Assembly: GCA_021299635.1 (NCBI GenBank)
Contig: JAJTFA010000007.1
Coordinates: 62,001 to 126,000 of the forward strand
DNA from: Sphingobacteriales bacterium
GTDB lineage: Bacteria; Bacteroidota; Bacteroidia; UKL13-3
Reading direction: 5' to 3'
Length of the DNA: 64,000 bases
In this document: one piece after another, positions 44,654-52,835 of the stretch
Layout of the letters: each line of letters begins with the position of its first letter
Numbering within the stretch: position 1 is the first letter of the stretch
Program-made: the position numbers and the translations under genes
The notes under the pieces: model-generated
What the model was told of the DNA's origin: nothing
The model's database searches: none
What the model saw: the letters and a program-made list of their open reading frames with translations, nothing else

Positions 44654-45636
44654 AATATCAGTTATTGTCTTGTTTTTTTTGGCTGCCTTGTGCAGTTGTA
44701 CTTGCTCAGTCTCGTCCATATGGGCATGAGCAGGCCATCCATCAGGATAGCAATATTTTTGTTGCATGGGCAACCAAAAGTACGCTAGCACGCAGTTTTC
44801 AAAATATTGCTGATGTATCGCTGGGCTACACCACTATTGGCGATGAAAACAGTGCTATTGGCAAAGCCGGACAAAACGGAGTGGTTTCTTTAGGCGATGG
44901 TGGTTCGGTGATTGTGCAATTTGATAAACCCATTAAAAACGGACCGGGACCTGATTTTGCCGTGTTTGAAAATGGCGTTAGCGTTTTAGGTGATACCACG
45001 CTATTTATGGAACTTGCATTTGTTGAAATAAGCTCTGACGGTTTTAACTACGTTCGCTTTCCGGCTTATAGCTTTACGCCAGTTAACAAACAACTTATTA
45101 ATGGGGAGGGGAATAGCCCCAGTATGGTGCATAACCTTGCCGGCCGCTTTGCCGCCACCTGGGGCACTCCGTTTGATTTGGAAAGTATGAAAGGAGCTTC
45201 CGGCATTAATGTAAATTTTATTACCCATATAAGAATTGTTGATGTGGTAGGAAGTCTCGATAATCGTTATGCTACGTATGATGTGCTTGGAAATAAAATC
45301 AACGATCCTTATCCTACACCTTTTGCTTCCGGTGGATTTGATTTGGATGCCGTAGGGGTAATCAACCAGCAGCTAGAGTTGTATGCAGGTCAGGCTATGA
45401 ATAATGCAGCAATTCAGTTTCCCTCACTCATTAAATCAGATGAGTTGCTCGGTATTCAAAATTTGCCTGCCAACGGACAGCTAACCATTTATGATTTGCA
45501 AGGCAAAGTCATCTTTCAACAAACCTTTTATGATGAAGTGCTTACTATACCATTAGGCACCTTAAGCCCGGGTTTTTTTATAGCTGCTTTGCATATAAAT
45601 GGAGCAATATTGACAAAAAAAATAATGGTGTATTAA
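44650..45636 (+). CDS. T9SS surface protein of cobalamin loci
   Basis: A 328-residue exported protein (signal MKYQLLSCFFWLPCAVVLAQ). The body, residues about 25-240, has VSLGDGGSVIVQFDKPIKNGPGPDFAVFENG at about 80-110 and FDLDAVGVINQ at about 236-246, a compact beta-sandwich family annotated simply as cell surface protein in Bacteroidota and seen next to DUF4465 genes. A T9SS sorting domain follows (LTIYDLQGKVIFQQ to ILTKKIMVY), lacking the usual YPNP opening. Role in corrinoid capture is inferred from operon position. It overlaps the DUF4465 gene and is 11 bases from the BtuG-like gene. Confidence 0.8.
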   Translation: MKYQLLSCFFWLPCAVVLAQSRPYGHEQAIHQDSNIFVAWATKSTLARSFQNIADVSLGYTTIGDENSAIGKAGQNGVVSLGDGGSVIVQFDKPIKNGPGPDFAVFENGVSVLGDTTLFMELAFVEISSDGFNYVRFPAYSFTPVNKQLINGEGNSPSMVHNLAGRFAATWGTPFDLESMKGASGINVNFITHIRIVDVVGSLDNRYATYDVLGNKINDPYPTPFASGGFDLDAVGVINQQLELYAGQAMNNAAIQFPSLIKSDELLGIQNLPANGQLTIYDLQGKVIFQQTFYDEVLTIPLGTLSPGFFIAALHINGAILTKKIMVY

Positions 45637-45647
45637 TAATAAATGGA

Positions 45648-46685
45648 ATGCGCATAACAAGTATCGGTTTGCTATTTGGGTTGATTTTTTTGGCATCATG
45701 TGATGACAAAGAACAGCCATTTGCCGATTTTCCTTTGCCACCCAAAAACCAGGGCGTGGTATTGATTGGCAGTGAAGGTAATTTTCAATTTGGAAATGCC
45801 GATTTAACCGTGCTGGATAAAAGTAATTATACGGTGTTTAGCGATGTGTTCTTTCAGGCCAATAGGTTTAAATTAGGAGATGTATTACAATCCATTTACG
45901 TGCATGAGCAGAAGATTTATCTGGTGGTAAACAACTCTCAGAAAATTGAAATCATCAGTCCGCAAAACTATGTTTCGCTGGGCAGTATCAACGGTTTTAC
46001 TTCTCCTCGTCAAATAGTGGCCAAAGGAAGCAAAGCATTTGTTTCGGAGTATTATGCAAATGCAGTGAGGGTGGTTGATTTAATTAGTAAACAAATCACC
46101 TCCAGTATAAATATACCAGGTTGGGCCGAAGAAATGCTTTGGCTAAACAATAAATTGTATGTATGCAATGCCAGCCGAAATAAAATTCTGGTTATTGATG
46201 CCACCACAAATGTATTAACAGATAGTATTACTGTTGGTGCCGAGCCGGTATCCATCACAGCGGATAATGCAAACAATATTTGGGTGTTGTGCAAAGGCAG
46301 CAAAACCAAACAGGTGCATCCCTCTTTACATAAAATTGATGCCATTCGTGGAACGGTAGATTTGCAACTGCAGGCAGGGGTGTATGATGATGAAGCCAAA
46401 GAACTTTGCATCAATGCAGCAAAACAAACCTTATACTGGATTTCCAAACATGTTTATGCCATGCCGGTAAGTGCAACACAGATGCCTGCCTTGCCTTTCG
46501 TTTACAACAATCAGCAAACATTTTACGCCTTGGGTTTTGATCCCGATGCAGGAGAGTTGTTTGTGGCTGATGCCATAGATTATGTTCAGAAATCCATGAT
46601 ATACCGATATCATGAAAGTGGCGCTTTAAATGGCCAGTTTAAAGCAGGTATCAATACCGGACATTTTGCATTTTATAAACCATGA
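45648..46685 (+). CDS. BtuG-like YncE-type beta-propeller lipoprotein
   Basis: A 345-residue lipoprotein (lipobox FLASC, Cys about 18) whose body is a seven-bladed propeller of the YncE/DUF5074 type. Repeats include ISPQNYVSLGSINGFTSPRQIVAKGSKAFVSEY at about 104-136, VRVVDLISKQITSSINIPGWAEEMLWLNNKLYVCN at about 142-176 and ILVIDATTNVLTDSITVGAEPVSITAD at about 181-207. BtuG of Bacteroides thetaiotaomicron, a surface B12-binding lipoprotein that caps BtuB, has this architecture and genomic position. The stop overlaps the next start as ATGA. Confidence 0.87.
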   Translation: MRITSIGLLFGLIFLASCDDKEQPFADFPLPPKNQGVVLIGSEGNFQFGNADLTVLDKSNYTVFSDVFFQANRFKLGDVLQSIYVHEQKIYLVVNNSQKIEIISPQNYVSLGSINGFTSPRQIVAKGSKAFVSEYYANAVRVVDLISKQITSSINIPGWAEEMLWLNNKLYVCNASRNKILVIDATTNVLTDSITVGAEPVSITADNANNIWVLCKGSKTKQVHPSLHKIDAIRGTVDLQLQAGVYDDEAKELCINAAKQTLYWISKHVYAMPVSATQMPALPFVYNNQQTFYALGFDPDAGELFVADAIDYVQKSMIYRYHESGALNGQFKAGINTGHFAFYKP

Positions 46686-46864
46686 GTTCAAACATTTTAC
46701 CATCCAATAACAAGCTACCAAAAAAGGCAGAGCTCATTCTAGGAGAGCACTACTATATTAACGAGCAGGGTTTTTGGGTATTTACGGAGAAATACCATTT
46801 GCTTCGCGGTTATTGCTGCAACAGCGGTTGCAAGCATTGCCCTTACCAAACTAAAGAAAAATAA
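46682..46864 (+). CDS. DUF5522 cysteine-rich mini-protein
   Basis: A 60-residue cytosolic protein with no signal peptide. Its C-terminal half holds LLRGYCCNSGCKHCPYQ at residues 41-57; the four cysteines (CC-x3-C-x2-C) resemble a small metal-binding knuckle. The family (DUF5522) is widespread in Bacteroidota but has no function known to me. It is embedded in the B12 operon: ATGA overlap with the BtuG-like gene and 2 bases before the epimerase-like gene, so it is co-translated with corrinoid uptake genes here. Confidence 0.8.
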   Translation: MSSNILPSNNKLPKKAELILGEHYYINEQGFWVFTEKYHLLRGYCCNSGCKHCPYQTKEK

Positions 46865-46866
46865 GC

Positions 46867-47727
46867 ATGGTTGTTTTAGAGAATACTGAATTTGTAATTC
46901 AATGTGCAATGCATGGAGCCGAGCTAAAGTCGGTTTTTCATAAACCAACTCAAACTGAGTTTATGTGGCAGGCCAATCCTGCAGTTTGGGCACGTACTTC
47001 GCCTGTGTTGTTTCCTATTGTAGGCAAATTGCTTGGCAACCAATTGCGGGTTAATTCAACTGCATACCAAATGGGACAGCATGGTTTTGCAAGAGATTGT
47101 GATTTTGATTTGGTTAAACAATCATCACAAGAGGCACATTTTCGGCTGAGTTCATCAGCACACACACTTTTATACTATCCATACAATTTTGTATTAGAAA
47201 TTATTTACCGCTTGCACCAAAATGAGTTAAGCTGCAATTGGCTTGTAACAAATAAAGGCAATGCTACGATGCACTTTAGTATTGGCGCTCATCCCGGATT
47301 TAATTTGCCCGGAGGTATGAGCCAATATGAGCTGGTATTTGAGCAACCGGAAACGGCTTCAAGAATTGTATTGTCAGAAGGATTATTCTCTGAAAGGCAA
47401 GAGCCATTTTTTATACAAACAGCTGTATTGCCGCTTGAAACAACTTTGTTTGATAAAGATGCCCTTGTGTTTACCAATCTTCAGTCAGAGCGGGTTACAA
47501 TCAGAAACAAGCACAGTACTTATGCAGTAGATGTAAGCTGGCAAGATTTTGCTTATCTGGGTATATGGAGTGCAAAGGGATGCGATGCGTTTGTTTGTAT
47601 TGAGCCATGGTGTGGTCATGCCGACATGGTGAACGGGCACTCTGATATTAGCAGCAAGCCCGGCATGCAGTCAATAGAGCCCGGTGAAGTGTTTAGCAAG
47701 AAATATGGCATGCGTTTTCAATATTGA
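46867..47727 (+). CDS. Aldose 1-epimerase family protein
   Basis: A 286-residue cytosolic beta-supersandwich of the galactose mutarotase-like superfamily, nearest in plan to the LacX/YeaD-type group. QHGFARDCDFDLV at about 66-78 (catalytic His region), SIGAHPGFNLP at about 137-147 and CIEPWCGHADM at about 243-253 are visible; the His/Glu pair is kept. Mutarotases of this branch act on sugars or sugar phosphates. Last gene of the riboswitch operon; its link with B12 may be accidental read-through. No terminator is obvious after it. Confidence 0.87.
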   Translation: MVVLENTEFVIQCAMHGAELKSVFHKPTQTEFMWQANPAVWARTSPVLFPIVGKLLGNQLRVNSTAYQMGQHGFARDCDFDLVKQSSQEAHFRLSSSAHTLLYYPYNFVLEIIYRLHQNELSCNWLVTNKGNATMHFSIGAHPGFNLPGGMSQYELVFEQPETASRIVLSEGLFSERQEPFFIQTAVLPLETTLFDKDALVFTNLQSERVTIRNKHSTYAVDVSWQDFAYLGIWSAKGCDAFVCIEPWCGHADMVNGHSDISSKPGMQSIEPGEVFSKKYGMRFQY

Positions 47728-48201
47728 AAATAGATAAAACTCGAATGTTATGAATAGGTTTGATTAGAGGAATACTGGATAAAAACGCTAGAGCTCAAGT
47801 TGGTTTAATTTAACACTTACATGGGTCTTCTATAGGCTCAACCCTCTTTTTTTTCTCACACCTCGCCTCTCACCGCATGCAACTTATTTCTGGCCTCTCT
47901 TATATAGAACTGCTGACCAGCCTATATGTGCTATACATGTACATGTGTACAACCAATTTGGCTAGATAGACGAATTGGTTTATTCACACCAAAATAACTC
48001 ACTACTTATATAAAAACAAGAGGAAGTGTAGATAAATTTCCATACTACGCTACAATTGGCTTATGGGGTGCAGCAAGCTACCATGTTGTGTTAAACACCC
48101 GGCCCGAAGCGCAGCGCAGGGAAAGCCCCAAAACAAACACTCTTTATTTATCATGCTAATTGCCACTCCCCCCGGCAAAAAATAAGAACCACAGCACACA
48201 A
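47728..48201. other. Non-coding convergent interval with palindromes
   Basis: 474 bases without a supportable gene. It holds the self-complementary ACATGTACATGT (47935-47946) and an 8-base-arm hairpin AACCAATT/AATTGGTT (47951-47958 and 47973-47980). Around 48105-48130 there is a GC-rich patch (CCCGAAGCGCAGCGCAGGG) unlike the surrounding A/T-rich DNA. No T-tract follows the hairpin, so it is not a standard terminator. Confidence 0.5.
47951..47980. repeat. Inverted repeat AACCAATT...AATTGGTT
   Basis: Perfect 8-base arms with a 14-base loop, 223 bases after the epimerase stop. Just upstream lies ACATGTACATGT. Purpose unknown; a transcript-end structure for the B12 operon is one option. Confidence 0.5.
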
Positions 48202-48232
48202 AAAAAGCGAACCCTTTCGGTATTCGCTTTTT
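48202..48232. terminator. Intrinsic terminator after gcvP
   Basis: Arms AAAAAGCGAA (48202-48211) and TTCGCTTTTT (48223-48232) with inner C/G pairing. Read on the minus strand it gives GCGAA...TTCGC followed by a run of seven T, 22 bases beyond the gcvP stop. The plus-strand reading also ends in a T-tract, so it may act both ways. Confidence 0.85.
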
Positions 48233-48253
48233 GTAATATGAAGTAAACAACTT

Positions 48254-51127
48254 TTAGTTACCGGTTTGTGTTTCATATGCCTCCATTGGCAGGCATGCAC
48301 ATACCAGGTTACGATCGCCATAGGTATTGTTTACGCGGCCCACGCTTGGCCAAAACTTAGCGGCTTTTACATAAGGCAGTGGGAAGGCTGCATGCTGGCG
48401 GGTGTAAGGGTGTGTCCACTCATTGGCGGTAACTACATGGGCAGTGTGGGGTGCATTTTTTAGCACATTATCTGCCTTATCAGCTTTGCCGCTCACTATA
48501 TCTTCTACCTCTTGCTTAATGCTTATCATGGCATCGCAAAATCTATCAAGCTCTGATTTGGGTTCGCTCTCTGTTGGCTCAACCATTATAGTGCCTGCCA
48601 CAGGAAAGCTCATGGTAGGGGCGTGGAAGCCATAATCCATTAATCGCTTGGCAATATCTTCTGCCTCTACGCCTGCCGCATTTTTAAATACGCGTGTGTC
48701 TAGAATCATCTCGTGTGCACAACGGCCTTTGCTACCTACATACAAAATAGGGTAGTGTGCCTCTAGGCGTGCTTTAATATAATTGGCATTGAGTATGGCA
48801 TAGGTAGTGGCTTGCTCTAATCCATGTGTACCCATCATGCGGATATAGGCATAAGATATAAGAAGAATAGAAGCACTGCCCCAAGGTGCAGCACTAACAG
48901 CCGACATACTTTGCTTGCCACCATCCATATTTACTACGGCATGACCCGGCAAGAAAGGAACCAAATGCTTGGCTACACCAATGGGTCCCATGCCCGGACC
49001 ACCCCCACCGTGCGGTATGCAAAAAGTTTTGTGCAAATTAAGGTGGCACACATCTGCTCCGATATTAGCCGGGCTGGTAAGGCCAACCTGCGCATTCATA
49101 TTTGCACCATCCATGTATACCTGGCCACCGTTTTGATGAATCATTTCGCAAACCTCGGTAATGCGTTCTTCAAAAATACCATAGGTTGATGGGTAGGTAA
49201 CCATGAGGCAGGCCAGGTTATCTTTATGTTCTTCGGCTTTTGCTTTTAGGTCGTCAATATCTATATAGCCGTTATCAAGCGTTTTGGTAACAACCACCTT
49301 CATGCCGGCCATAACAGCGGAGGCAGGGTTGGTGCCATGGGCCGATGAGGGTATGAGTGCAATATTGCGGTGTGCCTGACCTATGGATTTAAAATACTCG
49401 CGTATTACCATGAGGCCTGCATACTCGCCCTGTGCACCTGCATTGGGCTGCAGGCTAATACCTGCAAAGCCTGTAACTTGTTGTAAATACTCGCTAAGTT
49501 CAGCAAAAATGCGGTTATAACCCGTAGCCTGATTTCTTGGAATAAACGGATGTAATTGGCCAAAGCCCGGCATAGTTACCGGTATCATTTCTGCAGTGGC
49601 ATTGAGTTTCATGGTGCAAGAACCAAGGGCAATCATGCTGTGGCAAAGTGAAAGATCCTTAGACTCCAGGTATTTGATATAGCGCAGCATTTCGTGCTCG
49701 CTGTGGTAAGAATTGAAAACAGGGTGAGTCATATAAGCACTTTTGCGCACGAAGTTGGCAGGTGCTTGTAGCGTGGTTGTTTCATGCTGCTTCAGATGTG
49801 CCGGTTTTCCGCTTAGTGCAGCAATAAGCGCATTGATATCATTGATGGTATGCGTTTCGTCAATCGAGATACCGATGTGCTTGTCATCATACTTGCGTAT
49901 GTTTATTTCTGCATGTAAACAATCAGCCAATGCTTTATCGGCCGAAGGCACCTGAATAAGTAGGGTATCAAAATAATGTTTATTCTTTTGGGTAAAACCA
50001 AGTTCGCTTAATGCATGTGATAATTGATTGGTAAGGCCGTGTATGCGTGAGGCAATTCCTTTCAACCCTTTAGGACCGTGATAAACACCATACATACTGG
50101 CCATTATAGAAAGAAGCACTTGTGCGGTGCAGATATTGGAAGTAGCTTTTTCGCGCTTAATATGTTGCTCACGTGTTTGCAAAGCCATGCGCAGTGCCTG
50201 ATTACCTTGAGCATCAATAGACACACCGATAAGGCGACCGGGCATTTGGCGCTTGTATGCATCTTTAGTGGCAAAGAAACCCGCATGCGGACCACCGTAG
50301 CCCATAGGCACGCCAAAGCGTTGGGCAGAGCCTACCACCACATCTGCGCCCCACTCACCGGGAGGAGTAAGTAGGGTAAGGCTAAGCAAATCAGCCGCAA
50401 CGGCAACCTTTACACCTTTCTCTATAGCCTTGGCCATAAAATGGCTGTAGTCAAAAATTTCACCATTGCCAGCTGGGTATTGAATAAGCGCACCAAAATA
50501 GCTTTCATCAAACTGCACGTTTTCATGGCTGCCAATAATCAGTTCTACTCCTATTGGCTCAGTGCGTGTTTTTAGTAAATCAATGGTTTGGGGGAAACAG
50601 AGTTCAGAAACAAAAAACTTATTGGCTTCCGGATTTTTGCTTTCGGCATGCAGCATGTGCATCGCTTCAGCAGCCGCTGTGCCTTCATCCAATAAGCTTG
50701 CATTGGCTATTTCCATACCGGTTAGTTCTATAACCATGGTTTGGTAGTTGAGCAATGCTTCCAAGCGGCCCTGTGCAATCTCTGCCTGATAAGGTGTGTA
50801 GGCGGTATACCATCCCGGGTTTTCAAAAATATCGCGCAGCACCACATTTGGGGTATGGGTACCGTAATAGCCCATACCAATAAAGTTTTTATAGATTTTA
50901 TTTTGCCCGGCAATTTCAGCGAGTAAGGCAAGCAATTCCGTTTCGGTAAGCGCTTCGGGCAGTTTCATTCGTTCTTTCATGCGTATGTGCGTAGGAATTG
51001 TTTCATCAATCAGCTGCTCCAAGCTGCCCACGCCAATGGTTTTAAGCATGGAGGCCGTATCATTGGCCAAGGGCGAAATGTGGCGGTTAATAAAACGATC
51101 GGAATGATTTGCAGAAATGGTACTCAT
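48254..51127 (-). CDS. gcvP: Glycine dehydrogenase (decarboxylating), P-protein
   Basis: A 957-residue fused P-protein of the glycine cleavage system that decarboxylates glycine and passes aminomethyl to lipoyl-GcvH. N-terminal half: [49 protein letters not shown] at about 84-132. C-terminal half: SHAL-type [22 protein letters not shown] at about 493-514 and the PLP-lysine motif [23 protein letters not shown] at about 696-718. Both halves are complete. It stands alone on the minus strand between a non-coding interval and a divergent membrane protein. gcvH, gcvT and lpd are not in the window; LipB, which lipoylates GcvH, is. Confidence 0.96.
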   Translation of the reverse strand: MSTISANHSDRFINRHISPLANDTASMLKTIGVGSLEQLIDETIPTHIRMKERMKLPEALTETELLALLAEIAGQNKIYKNFIGMGYYGTHTPNVVLRDIFENPGWYTAYTPYQAEIAQGRLEALLNYQTMVIELTGMEIANASLLDEGTAAAEAMHMLHAESKNPEANKFFVSELCFPQTIDLLKTRTEPIGVELIIGSHENVQFDESYFGALIQYPAGNGEIFDYSHFMAKAIEKGVKVAVAADLLSLTLLTPPGEWGADVVVGSAQRFGVPMGYGGPHAGFFATKDAYKRQMPGRLIGVSIDAQGNQALRMALQTREQHIKREKATSNICTAQVLLSIMASMYGVYHGPKGLKGIASRIHGLTNQLSHALSELGFTQKNKHYFDTLLIQVPSADKALADCLHAEINIRKYDDKHIGISIDETHTINDINALIAALSGKPAHLKQHETTTLQAPANFVRKSAYMTHPVFNSYHSEHEMLRYIKYLESKDLSLCHSMIALGSCTMKLNATAEMIPVTMPGFGQLHPFIPRNQATGYNRIFAELSEYLQQVTGFAGISLQPNAGAQGEYAGLMVIREYFKSIGQAHRNIALIPSSAHGTNPASAVMAGMKVVVTKTLDNGYIDIDDLKAKAEEHKDNLACLMVTYPSTYGIFEERITEVCEMIHQNGGQVYMDGANMNAQVGLTSPANIGADVCHLNLHKTFCIPHGGGGPGMGPIGVAKHLVPFLPGHAVVNMDGGKQSMSAVSAAPWGSASILLISYAYIRMMGTHGLEQATTYAILNANYIKARLEAHYPILYVGSKGRCAHEMILDTRVFKNAAGVEAEDIAKRLMDYGFHAPTMSFPVAGTIMVEPTESEPKSELDRFCDAMISIKQEVEDIVSGKADKADNVLKNAPHTAHVVTANEWTHPYTRQHAAFPLPYVKAAKFWPSVGRVNNTYGDRNLVCACLPMEAYETQTGN

Positions 51128-51398
51128 AAGATTGAAGTAAATTATTTTAATACGTATAAAAAGCGAGGCGAAATTAAAGTTTTATTCAATTAAAAAAACC
51201 CAGCAGCGTTATAAAAAATGCAGGCAAAAAACAGGTGTAATGGTAAAATGTAAGCATAGCTGCAAAAGCTTACAGAGGTAGCCTTTGAAGCAATTTCGCC
51301 AAGCATAAGGAAGTGGGTTGAGGGTAACTTGTTGATAAATAGTAGCCACGTAAAAAGCTTGTGGAATAGAGCTTAAACAATTTCCTCATAATATTGAT

Positions 51399-52004
51399 AT
51401 GAACTTTAAAACCCAAAACACCATGAACACCCAAAAAATGCTGAATGCCCTGACCTACACGGTAATCATTCTGGGGCTTTTTTTTAAATTTCAACATTGG
51501 CCCGGAGCGAATATAATGCTGCTGGCTTCTTTTGCAATCTTTTTTGTTTCGGCTACGCGCTATGCCATAGCAGGCCCGCAGGAAGGCAGCATGAGTACCA
51601 TGTTGCACTACTTGCTTTCAGGCATGCTGATGGTATTTATTGCCGCAGGTTTGTTTAAGGTATTGCATTGGCCCGGAGGCAATGTGCTGCAACTGTTGGG
51701 TTATTTACTGGCCTTGCTGGTGCCAATTGTTTTAATTTTTCAGAAAGACAGTTTTCATATCCCGGCAAACTACTTTATCATGTTTGCTATGTTCTTTGCT
51801 TTTATGCTGTTTATTATTCCAAATAACCCACTATCAAAAGTAATGGGATTTGAGCAAAAGGATTTTGCATCTGAGCAAACCAGACATGATATAGACCAAA
51901 CAGAAGCAGCAGCTACCACCGACAGTACTGTACAGGCAGCACCTGAAGCTGCAGAAGTAGGCCACGAGCACGGGCATGAGCACGCTGAAGGCGAAACACA
52001 TTAA
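51399..52004 (+). CDS. Membrane protein with two GldL-like HWPG repeats and His-rich tail
   Basis: A 201-residue protein with about four to five membrane helices in residues 15-145 and a soluble acidic, alanine-rich tail ending in GHEHGHEHAEGETH. Two helices carry the same motif: LFFKFQHWPGANIMLL at about 28-43 and LFKVLHWPGGNVLQLL at about 86-101. The phrase FK-x-x-HWPG is the signature of the first membrane helix of GldL, the T9SS/gliding motor stator. I cannot assign it to GldL itself: it is shorter, lacks GldL's long cytoplasmic domain and has two copies. Starts at ATG 51399; ATGs at 51423 and 51438 are alternatives. Function unknown. Confidence 0.65.
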   Translation: MNFKTQNTMNTQKMLNALTYTVIILGLFFKFQHWPGANIMLLASFAIFFVSATRYAIAGPQEGSMSTMLHYLLSGMLMVFIAAGLFKVLHWPGGNVLQLLGYLLALLVPIVLIFQKDSFHIPANYFIMFAMFFAFMLFIIPNNPLSKVMGFEQKDFASEQTRHDIDQTEAAATTDSTVQAAPEAAEVGHEHGHEHAEGETH

Positions 52005-52029
52005 TTTATACTTTGATTTTTTAAAATGG

Positions 52030-52068
52030 ATACGTGGGTTGGCGCAAGCGGCCCACGTATTGTTTTTT
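52030..52068 (+). terminator. Intrinsic terminator
   Basis: Arms ATACGTGGG (52030-52038) and CCCACGTAT (52052-52060), inner GC pairing, then TGTTTTTT. It lies 26 bases after the HWPG-repeat gene and separates it from the DUF2147 gene. Confidence 0.85.
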
Positions 52069-52143
52069 ACAATAAACCCAAACCATGTTTGATGAATAGG
52101 TTAATATTAAATATACTTGCCAATAATAAATAAGCTAAAATTT

Positions 52144-52620
52144 ATGAAAATAAAAACAATTCTGCTTGCTTTAATGCTAATTGCTGGCATCGAAACCATG
52201 TGCGCGCAGGGCACTGCTGCTGCGACAACGCCTAACGAATCGGACAAAATTGTGGGTATTTGGGAAACAGGTACCGGCAAAGCAAGGGTCAATATTATTA
52301 AATCAGGAAAGTTTTTTTACGGACGCATTGTTTGGCTTAAAGAGCCCTTAAATGAAGAGGGAAAACCAAAAGTAGATAAGAACAATCCAGACGAAACCAA
52401 GCGGGCCGCGCCTTTGCTGGGAATGCGCATGCTTGCAGGCTTTGAGTTTAAAGGGGATAACCTGTGGGAAGACGGTACCATTTACGATCCGGAAAGCGGA
52501 AGCACCTACCAATGCAAAATTTCGTTAGAAGATAACAATACCATGAGCATACGCGGCTTTATTGGCATTTCTGCCTTTGGCAGAACCGATACATGGAAGC
52601 GTTTACAGCTGAAAAAATAA
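52144..52620 (+). CDS. DUF2147 family exported protein
   Basis: A 158-residue protein with signal peptide MKIKTILLALMLIAGIETMCAQ (ATG 52144; an ATG at 52117 adds nine residues before the signal). The mature part has DKIVGIWETGTGKARVNIIKSGKFFYGRIVWLKEP at about 33-67, LLGMRMLAGFEFKGDNLWEDGTIYDPESGSTYQCKI at about 89-124 and MSIRGFIGISAFGRTDTWKRL at the end, a full DUF2147 lipocalin-like barrel. Periplasmic; the family has no established biochemical function. Single gene flanked by two terminators. Confidence 0.87.
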   Translation: MKIKTILLALMLIAGIETMCAQGTAAATTPNESDKIVGIWETGTGKARVNIIKSGKFFYGRIVWLKEPLNEEGKPKVDKNNPDETKRAAPLLGMRMLAGFEFKGDNLWEDGTIYDPESGSTYQCKISLEDNNTMSIRGFIGISAFGRTDTWKRLQLKK

Positions 52621-52670
52621 TCAAACCTATAACTGTCATCCAACAAACGGATGCATGGGTGTTAGCTACC

Positions 52671-52706
52671 AAAGAGGCAGGATGAGTAATCTTGCCTCTT
52701 TTTTTA
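52671..52706 (+). terminator. Intrinsic terminator
   Basis: Arms AAAGAGGCA (52671-52679) and TGCCTCTTT (52693-52701), with inner GAT/ATC pairing and a T-tract to 52706. It ends the DUF2147 transcript 50 bases after the stop. Confidence 0.88.
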
Positions 52707-52835
52707 TAGAAGGGCCATGCGCTTTTCTCAAATCTTCGACAATCCACAACATTGCATACATTAATTGTGAATTAGCCATATCCGATAATAGGTGTATTGA
52801 CCTTAATTCGAATAATCATTATTTAAACATCTTAC

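Noticed and set aside
48050-48250. Possible minus-strand gene of 66 codons next to gcvP
   Set aside because: It contains the gcvP terminator hairpin and the GC-rich patch; the protein is not convincing.
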